DNA from: Trichomonas vaginalis G3
Taxonomy: Eukaryota > Parabasalia > Trichomonadida > Trichomonadidae
Direction of reading: 5' to 3'
Assembly (NCBI RefSeq): GCF_026262505.1
Contig: NC_067206.1
Coordinates: forward strand, 12,458,205 to 12,522,204
DNA: 64,000 nucleotides
The translations under genes were made by a program, and so were the position numbers. The notes under the pieces were generated by a model. It was given only the letters and a program-made list of their open reading frames with translations, ran no database searches and was not told the DNA's origin. This document shows positions 47,829 to 54,684 of the stretch, piece by piece. The number at the start of each line of letters is the position of its first letter. The first letter of the stretch is position 1.

Positions 47829-48669
47829 TTACTCTGCTTGTTTGAAGTTGTCAAAATACTCTGTTATTTTTTCCTTTAACAATGACAAATTTTTGAATGT
47901 AAGAATTGTACAACCTTTAATATCATAGTGTGTTTGAGGTAACGTATCTTGAACTATTTGTTTCACATCTTCATTTGGGGTCATTGAAATCGGTAAGTTT
48001 TCGCGATAGAACCAATTTCTGTCAGATTTGTAAATCTTAGCAAGGTCGTAAAAGCTTTTGTTGTTTCTTCTGACTAAATGCAACATAACCATGTCACTGT
48101 CTTCTTCATTTTCCATCTCTTCAGTATAAATCACTATACTTATAGTTCTTTTCCTTACCTTTTGGTACCGAACGTGGTATTCTTTTCTGAATGTTTTTGT
48201 CTTTTGCTTCAATGACTTCATCTTTTGCATGAAGTTTCTTTTCCTCTCTTCACGTTCTTGTCTATGAATTTCGTCAAGAAGTCTGTAAACATTGCCATGC
48301 ATAACGAGGAGAAGCCCACATTGCAACTGCATTTACTAAAAGTCTATGTACATAATATCCTCTTAAATTTATTGGCAAATTTTTACGATTTTCATGTGTT
48401 TTATGCATGGCCGAAAAAAGTCGGTCTAGAGAAATTTCACTCAAAAGTTCTTGTGTGCTTTGGTTTTTGAACCAGTCGTCTGCGTGTTTAGTGTCTGGAG
48501 CAAAACATGCTGTCAAAATACTTTGCATTTGGTACATATCGTCTTTGACCGAACGAATGAGACGGAGTTGTTTGTTAAACTGAACCCACTCGTATTCTTC
48601 ATTTATGGCTTCATGAACGATAGCAGTTGTTGTGTTCTCTGATGTTGACATATCTGTCCTTACATACAA
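47829..48669 (-). pseudogene. Maverick B hypothetical protein, broken
   Basis: The start region has MSTSENTTTAIVHEAINEEY and is helical. The later part is basic (FMQKMKSLKQKTKTFRKEYH) and then mixed (SIVIYTEEMENEEDSDMVML). No family recognised; about one or two breaks. It converges on the ATPase gene, with 15 bp between the stops. Confidence 0.45.
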
Positions 48670-49299
48670 AAGAATAAAAATAAAAAAAATAAAATAAAAC
48701 TAACTTTATTTTTTCTATCTTAAGGAAATTCACTGTTTTCATAGAGTTTTAGGCGACCCCGAAGGAAGTCGGTCTCGCTGTTCTTCACTGTTTTCATAGA
48801 GTTTTGGCGACTAAGGTTTCTTACCTACTCGCTGTTCTTCACTGTTTTCGTACGGAATCTCTTCTCTCAGTTTTCCGAGGGAAGCAAGCATATGCCATTT
48901 TACTCAGATTTTTGGTCATTTTTCAGTAAAAATAATGTTTATGTTAGCATGTTAGATCTAACACGTTTTCTAACACGTTTTCTAACATGGTCTAAAACAC
49001 ACAAAACTCATGAATTTTCATGATTTCATCGTACATGTTTTGTCAAGACTTTGTCATATGATTGCTTCTCTCGGTTTTCCGAGGGAAGAGATTCCATGTT
49101 TTGTCAAGACTTCATTGTAAATGACCAAAAATATATTTTATGTTAGCATGTTAGATCTAACACGTTTTCTAACACGTTTTCTAACATGGTCTAAAACACA
49201 CAAAACTCATGAAATTTCATACGGAATTCAGCAAAAATAAAGTTTATGTTAGCATGTTAGATCTAACACGTTTTCTCACCTGTTTTCTAACATAACTAT
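48670..49299. promoter_or_regulatory. Repeat-rich intergenic module, left of the 312-aa gene
   Basis: Three AGATCT palindromic modules lie at about 48,948, 49,147 and 49,257. Each is preceded by a TATATTTTATG or AAAGTTTATG box and GTTAGCATG, and followed by ACACGTTTTCTAAC repeats. A repeated stretch with CACTGTTTTCATAGAGTTTT occurs near 48,730, 48,785 and (partly) 48,840. No gene is seen. Orientation is opposite to the modules right of the 312-aa gene. Confidence 0.6.
49065..49088. repeat. Ten-pair hairpin, with a second copy at 48,861-48,884
   Basis: CTTCTCTCGG-TTTT-CCGAGGGAAG, ten pairs (one wobble) around a TTTT loop. The 48,861 copy is the same but for one change. Their position in the spacer suggests a terminator or processing signal. 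Confidence 0.5.
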
Positions 49300-50238
49300 T
49301 TACAAGCGTTTTACATGGTATATGTTGCGATGGTTCATGACTCTAAACAGTTTTGTAGCTTCTATTTCTTCGCTGAGGATATCGAATGTTTTAACTATGC
49401 CGAAGGTTTCTTTATACTTCTTCTTGACGTCAGATAGAAGGAAATCTTCTGCAGTTGGATAGTTTTTGTTCAGAAATGTCAACATGTCCATTTTATCTTC
49501 TGCTGGTTTCTCTGCTTCTTTCTTTAAGTCAGCATAGTCGTTTCTCATACGTTCTATCTCTTTGACGGAGTAGTTATATTTCCTAATTGCCGCTTTACAT
49601 TTAGAACATTGCGGGTTCATTTTTGCGTTATATTCTGAAACCTTACCTGCTAAAACAACCAAGGCGTCAATTGCTCTCTTCATCTCAAACATAGCGGGTC
49701 TTATTTGTTTGTTCCATACTTTACATCTTCTATCTTTATCTCTTATCTGCCAAACACATTCAGCAACTAACGAAACAAAGTTGTCGTAGGTCTTAAATTC
49801 TTCAGATTTATATATGTCAGAAACATTCTTATATACCATGTCGCAATCTTTGTCCATAACCTTATGGTTGCAATGAAATCCTAGAAACTCATAGTTTACC
49901 TTACGAATGAACTTCTTTATTTCTACTGAGTCAGTTGCTTTGACTTCTATTTCATCGAATTCAGGAATGGTTAGTTTTTGTTGCTGAATTTCAGGTAGTT
50001 TAGGCAAATGGTCAATAATGTCCTCCATTTCATAAAGATATTCTTCATTTTCTTCATCTTTCGCACTACAGTCTAAATTACTTGTTAAAAGTTCCTGCTT
50101 TATCTTCTGGATTTCTGTTTCGAAAGTATATGAAGAAGGAATGAAGCTTTTCATTTCTACTAACATTGACGTAGGATTCATGACTAAAGAGTTTGGTGCT
50201 GTTGTTTGAATTGTTGTTGTGCCGATTGTTGAAATCAT
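49300..50238 (-). CDS. Maverick B hypothetical protein, 312 aa, possible zinc site
   Basis: No family recognised. The N-terminus is Thr/Ser-rich (ISTIGTTTIQTTAPNSLV). The middle is acidic, then helical with several cysteines (FHCNHKVMDKDCDMVY; NPQCSKCKAAIRKYNYSV) that could bind zinc. The C-terminus ends YHVKRL. The gene is framed by mirrored arrays of AGATCT modules. The start follows ATTTTTTTATTTTGTATAAAA. It looks whole. Confidence 0.55.
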   Translation of the reverse strand: MISTIGTTTIQTTAPNSLVMNPTSMLVEMKSFIPSSYTFETEIQKIKQELLTSNLDCSAKDEENEEYLYEMEDIIDHLPKLPEIQQQKLTIPEFDEIEVKATDSVEIKKFIRKVNYEFLGFHCNHKVMDKDCDMVYKNVSDIYKSEEFKTYDNFVSLVAECVWQIRDKDRRCKVWNKQIRPAMFEMKRAIDALVVLAGKVSEYNAKMNPQCSKCKAAIRKYNYSVKEIERMRNDYADLKKEAEKPAEDKMDMLTFLNKNYPTAEDFLLSDVKKKYKETFGIVKTFDILSEEIEATKLFRVMNHRNIYHVKRL

Positions 50239-51032
50239 GTCTTTTATACAAAATAAAAAAATAAAAAAAAATAAAACTAACTTTATTTTTTATTTCGGGA
50301 AAATTCATGAAAATTCAAGAGGTTAGAAAACGTGTTAGAAAACGTGTTAGATCTAACATGCTAACATAAACATTATTTTTTGGTGTAAATTTCCTAAACT
50401 GACTGACTGACTGACGGCACAAAGTGGCATAACGAAAACATTTACGAAGAAGTCTTGACAAAGCATGTACGTTCATGTTTGACAAAGCATGTACGATGAA
50501 ATCATGAAAATTCAAGAGGTTAGAAAACGTGTTAGATCTCACCTCTTCACCTAAATTATATTTTTGTCTGATTTACGCTCATTACGAAGAAGTCTTGACA
50601 AAACATTTACGAAGAAGTCTTGACAAATTCAAGAGGTTAGAAAACGTGTTAGAAAACGTGTTAGATCTAACATGCTAACATAAACTTTATTTTTGGTGTA
50701 AATTTCATGATTTTCGAGAGTTTTAGACCATGTTAGAAAACGTGTTAGAAAACGTGTTAGATCTAACATTCTAACATAAACTTTATTTTTGGGTCCTTTA
50801 CACTCATTACGAAGAAGTTTTGACAAAACATTTACGAAGAAGTCTTGACAAAACATTTACGTTCATGTTTGACAAAACATTTACGTTCATGTTTGACAAA
50901 ACATTTACGAAGAAGTCTTGACAAAACATTTACGAAGAAGTCATGACAAAACATTTACGAAGAAGTCTTGACAAATTCAAGAGGTTAGAAAACAGGTGAA
51001 AAAACAGGTGAGATCTAACATTCTACCCTAAA
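50239..51032. repeat. Composite array of AGATCT modules and 25-bp units
   Basis: AGATCT modules are centred near 50,349, 50,536, 50,664, 50,760 and 51,004, each preceded by GTTAGAAAACGT-type repeats. Between them are GAAGAAGTCTTGACAAAAC units, with eight more near 50,800-50,985, two of them of a GTTCATGTTTGAC type. The block at 50,376-50,443 matches Maverick A 3039-3102 in reverse. No gene. Confidence 0.7.
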
Positions 51033-51197
51033 TTATATTTTTGGTCCGGGAACAAAATGAACGAGGTCAGGATGTATGTAAATACATTTGAATTCATTCA
51101 TAACACCCTTTGTAAGCTCATAAAATGCTTGTTTTGAGGTCGAGCCACTTTTGGCTCCACCGTATTCTTTCAACCAAAACTCAAGAATTTCCTGCAT
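51033..51197 (-). CDS. Maverick B small protein, 54 aa, with in-frame hairpins
   Basis: I chose the internal ATG at 51,197 (MQEILEFWLKEYGGAKSG). The frame is open further back to about 51,251 but without an ATG. It ends VHFVPGPKI with its TAA inside the conserved AAAATATAATTTAGG box. It carries a GAGCCA-CTTT-TGGCTC hairpin (51,142-51,157). Just upstream lies a seven-pair hairpin AACCGTC/GACGGTT (51,216-51,237). It sits alone between repeat arrays. Confidence 0.4.
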   Translation of the reverse strand: MQEILEFWLKEYGGAKSGSTSKQAFYELTKGVMNEFKCIYIHPDLVHFVPGPKI

Positions 51198-51247
51198 GAA
51201 TTTTATATAAAAACCAACCGTCTGAATTCCGACGGTTGCTATATTCT

Positions 51248-51580
51248 TCACAAAACATTTACGAAGAAGTCATGACAAAACATTTACGAAGAAGTCTTGA
51301 CAAAACATTTACGAAGAAGTCTTGACAAAACATTTACGAAGAAGTCTTGACAAAACATTTACGAAGAAGTCTTGACAAAACATTTACGAAGAAGTCTTGA
51401 CAAAACATTTACGAAGAAGTCTTGACAAAACATTTACGAAGAAGTCTTGACAAAACATTTACGAAGAAGTCTTGACAAAACATTTACGAAGAAGTCTTGA
51501 CAAAACATTTACGAAGAAGTCTTGACAAAACATTTACGAAGAAGTCTTGACAAAACATTTACGAAGAAGTCTTGACAAAT
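51248..51580. repeat. 25-bp minisatellite, 13 units
   Basis: Thirteen head-to-tail copies of a 25-bp unit (ACAAAACATTTACGAAGAAG plus TCTTG), nearly identical; the first has TCATG. There are no unique spacers, so it is a satellite and not a CRISPR array. The same unit is scattered at 50,450-50,640 and 50,800-50,985 and, inverted, around 49,030-49,130. Confidence 0.9.
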
Positions 51581-51668
51581 TCAAGAGGGTAGAAAACGTG
51601 TTAGAAAACGTGTTAGATCTAACCATCTACCCTAAACATTCTCGTCAAATACAAAAAAATACAAAAAA

Positions 51669-52093
51669 TGACACTTTTTCATTATATAACTGTTATTTTT
51701 TGACGAAGTGAAGAGTAACACTTCGTCAAAAAAATCCCTGAAATCATATCTAACATACAAAAAAATATAAAAAAATGACACTTTTTCATTAGATAACTGT
51801 TATTTTTTGACGAAGTGAAGAGTAACACTTCGTCAAAAAAATCCCTGAAATCATATCTAACATACAAAAAAATGAAAAAAATGACACTTTTTCATTAGAT
51901 AACTGTTATTTTTTGACGAAGTGAAGAGTAACACTTCGTCAAAAAAATCCCTGAAATCATATCTAACATACAAAAAAATGAAAAAAATGACACTTTTTCA
52001 TTAGATAACTGTTATTTTTTGACGAAGTGAAGAGTAACACTTCGTCAAAAAAATCCCTGAAATCATATCTTTTATACAAAAAAATATAAAATA
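51669..52093. repeat. 106-107-bp tandem repeat with strong hairpin, four copies
   Basis: Units begin near 51,669, 51,776, 51,882 and 51,988. Each contains TTTTTTGACGAAGTG and CACTTCGTCAAAAAA around an eight-base loop (AAGAGTAA), a stem of about 15 pairs. Each also carries TCCCTGAAATCATATCTAAC. The last unit runs into the TATACAAAATAAAA start-type sequence seen before other genes. Confidence 0.85.
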
Positions 52094-52345
52094 AAACTAA
52101 CTTTATTTTTTCTATCTTAAGGAAATTCATGAAAATTCATGAGGTTAGAAAACGTGTTAGAAAACGTGTTAGATCTAACATTCTAACATAAACTTTATTT
52201 TTGGGTCCTTTACACTCATTACGATGAAGTCATGACAAAACATTTACGAAGAAGTCTTGACAAAACATTTACGAAGAAGTCATGAAAATTCAAGAGGTGA
52301 AAAAAGAGGTGAAAAAACAGGTGAGATCTAACCTCTTCACCTAAA
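52094..52345. promoter_or_regulatory. AGATCT modules between the hairpin array and the proline-rich gene
   Basis: Modules are centred near 52,165 (GTTAG-type arms) and 52,326 (GGTGA-type arms: AACAGGTGAGATCTAACC, then CTTCACC). The intervening stretch has three GAAGAAGTC/GATGAAGTC units. No gene. Confidence 0.6.
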
Positions 52346-52675
52346 TTATATTTTTTGGTCCGGGAACAACTTTCTCTCAATAGGGGCTGTGGCATAATCT
52401 TTGCGTAAACGGTTCAGACCTTCTTCGAACTCTTGGTCTCTCTTCGATTTGGATTGAGATTGGAATTGCTGGGGTGGAGCTTGCTGGAACATCCAAGGGT
52501 TGGGGCAGTAAGGCATAGGCTGAGGAGGGTAGTTCGGGAAGCCTTGTGGTGGGTAGTAACCTTGAGGTGGAAATTGGTAGTAAATCGGAGGTACTTGCTG
52601 GAACTGAGGTGCAGGGGCTGGTGCTTTAGGTTCCTCTGGTTTGGGAATGGACTCGGTTGGTGGGACGTGGGACAT
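52346..52675 (-). CDS. Maverick B proline/glutamine-rich protein, 109 aa or longer
   Basis: I favour the ATG at 52,675 (MSHVPPTESIPKPEEPKAPA). An open frame continues upstream to 53,032 through the 22-bp minisatellite and would add a repetitive 22-residue unit, but that repeat is open in every frame, so its openness proves nothing. The body is Pro/Gln/Tyr-rich (FPPQGYYPPQGFPNYPPQPM). A helical, charged end (RDQEFEEGLNRLRKDYATAP) follows. It ends LFPDQKI with its TAA in the AAAATATAATTTAGG box. No family recognised; a low-complexity virion or scaffold protein is possible. Confidence 0.5.
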   Translation of the reverse strand: MSHVPPTESIPKPEEPKAPAPAPQFQQVPPIYYQFPPQGYYPPQGFPNYPPQPMPYCPNPWMFQQAPPQQFQSQSKSKRDQEFEEGLNRLRKDYATAPIERKLFPDQKI

Positions 52676-52699
52676 TCGTTTGTGTCCTGTCGGAAGGAA

Positions 52700-53164
52700 A
52701 AACCTTTCCTGTTGTCCGGAAAATTTTTTCCTGTTGTCCGGAAAAACTTTTCCTGTTGTCCGGAAAAACTTTTCCTGTTGTCCGGAAAAACTTTTCCTGT
52801 TGTCCGGAAAAACTTTTCCTGTTGTCCGGAAAAATTTTTCCTGTTGTCCGGAAAAACTTTTCCTGTTGTCCGGAAAAACTTTTCCTGTTGTCCGGAAAAA
52901 CTTTTCCTGTTGTCCGGAAAAATTTTTCCTGTCGGAAGGAAAAATTTTTTCTGTCGGAAGGAAAAATTTTTCCTGAAGTTCGACCAAAAAGTTCTCAATT
53001 TTCGAAAATTTGAATGGTTTACGGACAGACAACTGGAAAATTTTTTCCTGTCGGAAGGAAAAATTTTTTCTGTCGGAAGGAAATTTTTTTCCAGTTGTCG
53101 GGAAAATTTTTTCCTGTTGTCGGGAAAATTTTTTCCTGTTGTCGGGAAAAATTTTTTCTGTCGG
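52700..53164. repeat. 22-bp minisatellite between divergent genes, two clusters
   Basis: Ten units with the core TGTTGTCCGG lie at 52,710-52,917, period 22, each with TTTTCC...GGAAAA arms. Degenerate units follow at 52,925-52,975 and 53,038-53,164 (TGTCGGAAGG and TGTTGTCGGG variants). Because 22 is not a multiple of three and the unit has no stop in any frame, long open frames appear on both strands. It lies between the minus gene starting at 52,675 and the plus gene starting at 53,165. Confidence 0.85.
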
Positions 53165-53539
53165 ATGGAAGGACTCGGAATGCCAGAAGGATTTGACGAG
53201 GCAGTTTACCTAATTGAAATTAACAACTGCGTAAAAGACTACTTGCGCAAGGTCATGAAGCCCAAGGTCAAGTTCACCGCTATTTCTGGAAGGTCTACAC
53301 TTCAGCTCGAGACTTCGACTGGAATTCCAATTCAAATACCAGAAAACACTCCTTTCGACGACATAAAGCAAGCAAAGAAAGAAGCTCTTCTCAAGTTCTT
53401 TGCCAAGCGTCCTTGGATAAAAATACCAAACAGAGAGAGTCCAATTCCACGAATTATACAAATTCTCAGAGCACTGTTCCACTTCTCGGGTCAGCCATTC
53501 TACATAACCTGTGAAGGCGACATCCAACCAGTTCAGTAA
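53165..53539 (+). CDS. Maverick B hypothetical protein, 124 aa
   Basis: I chose the ATG at 53,165 (MEGLGMPEGFDEAVYLIEIN), right after the minisatellite; the longer open frame behind it is repeat. Alpha/beta-looking, with YLRKVMKPKVKFTAISGRST, KQAKKEALLKFFAKRPW and a final SGQPFYITCEGDIQPVQ. No family recognised. GC content and codon regularity are higher than in its neighbours, suggesting real coding constraint. Confidence 0.55.
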   Translation: MEGLGMPEGFDEAVYLIEINNCVKDYLRKVMKPKVKFTAISGRSTLQLETSTGIPIQIPENTPFDDIKQAKKEALLKFFAKRPWIKIPNRESPIPRIIQILRALFHFSGQPFYITCEGDIQPVQ

Positions 53540-53675
53540 ACCTTAACGTTTAACTTCACTTTTTTATGTTTTTTGTGAAAGTTTTAAAATAAATTGTTTT
53601 CATGAGTTTTCTACGATGTTAGAAAAAATGTTAGAAAACGTGTTAGATCTAACATGCTAACATAAACATTATTTT
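53540..53675. promoter_or_regulatory. AGATCT module between convergent genes
   Basis: One module (GAAAACGTGTTAGATCTAAC, then ATGCTAACATAAAC) centred near 53,646, between the stops of the 124-aa gene and minor capsid 1. Being between stops, it cannot be only a promoter. Confidence 0.5.
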
Positions 53676-54536
53676 TCAATACTTTTTCAGCACTTTTCCG
53701 TAGTTATATATGAAAGACAATTCGAGATAAAAGTCATAGTACAATGGAATAATATGTTGCACACCATTTGTTGTGAACCAAACTTGAAAGTCAGAGAAAC
53801 TGTTACTAGGTGGTTCGTAGAATTTAGAAGCAAAGTCATAAAAGTCCTTACCAATACATAGAAAACTATTGTTGCTTGAACTGAAACTTGCATGACACAT
53901 AACATTTTGAGGGTCAAACACGTTTCTATAAACTGTCAAATCTGCTGGTGGAAGTATAAATTGAAATGGACCATCTGGTGGTAATGGTTCGTTCTGGTTT
54001 AGTAACCGAAGAAATTGTGCCCAAGAACGTTTGTCTACTTTCCAAAATAAAAACTCTGTATCTCTTGGAGGGTTAATTTCAATCTTTTGAAATGAAACGG
54101 TGGAGTTCATCTTGTCATATTCTAGTTTCAGATAGTATGTTCCATTTAGTAAAGAGTCGTATTTTTCTTGAAATTCCCAATAATATTTGTTCATTTGAGT
54201 TTGAAAGTCATTTAGAGTTTTCTCAAGACTTTCGTCTGAACGAACTGTAAAGATCCTCATTTCGTCAAATTTGTCTATTAGACCACCAGAACCTTTATAC
54301 TGCCCATGAAAATATACTGCGAACATAAATGCGTTAGTTCTATTTGAAAACAAAACTCTTCTAAATCCTATTGCCTTTGCATCTGAAGGACTTTGAAGCC
54401 AACGAATTGGATAGTCAAACCTGTATATTCGGGATGAAATTTCTTCATCTGAAATAGTCCTACCAGCATTTGTAAAGATATAGTCTAACGGTTTTGTATC
54501 TGCTACTTTTGTTCTTTGTTTTTCAACCTGAAGCAT
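53676..54536 (-). CDS. Minor capsid/penton-like candidate 1 of Maverick B
   Basis: A 286-aa, beta-rich protein clearly related to 60,440-61,288. Shared landmarks are TKPLDYIFTN / TKPLDELFTN near the start, YRFDYPIRWL / YRFDYPLRWL near residue 40, KAIGFRR, then HASFSSSNNSFLC and the C-terminal SDFQVWFTT, IPLYYDFYLELSFIYNY. A more distant relative is in Maverick A. Size and repeated presence suit a penton or minor capsid protein, inferred. The start follows ATTTTTACATATATTAA. It looks whole. Confidence 0.55.
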   Translation of the reverse strand: MLQVEKQRTKVADTKPLDYIFTNAGRTISDEEISSRIYRFDYPIRWLQSPSDAKAIGFRRVLFSNRTNAFMFAVYFHGQYKGSGGLIDKFDEMRIFTVRSDESLEKTLNDFQTQMNKYYWEFQEKYDSLLNGTYYLKLEYDKMNSTVSFQKIEINPPRDTEFLFWKVDKRSWAQFLRLLNQNEPLPPDGPFQFILPPADLTVYRNVFDPQNVMCHASFSSSNNSFLCIGKDFYDFASKFYEPPSNSFSDFQVWFTTNGVQHIIPLYYDFYLELSFIYNYGKVLKKY

Positions 54537-54684
54537 TTAATATATGTAAAAATATATTGTTTTAAAATAGTATGCCATTTCATATTTCTCATCTAACAAA
54601 CAAGTTTCCCAACGGTCTTCTCCAACAAACTCAGCGTACATTTCAAATAAAATTAAAAAATGTCACTTTTTAAAAAATAAATTT

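Noticed and set aside
48752-48780. A fifth double-hairpin element (GACC...GGTC near 48,756)
   Set aside because: Only one four-pair stem with a long loop is visible. It does not fit the three-base-loop design.
51248-51580. CRISPR-like array of 25-bp repeats
   Set aside because: The units are head to tail with no unique spacers and there are no cas genes. It is a minisatellite in a eukaryotic element.
52433-53539. A 368-residue plus-strand protein covering the 22-bp repeat
   Set aside because: The repeat lacks stops in all frames, so openness is not evidence. Only the last 124 residues look like a normal protein.
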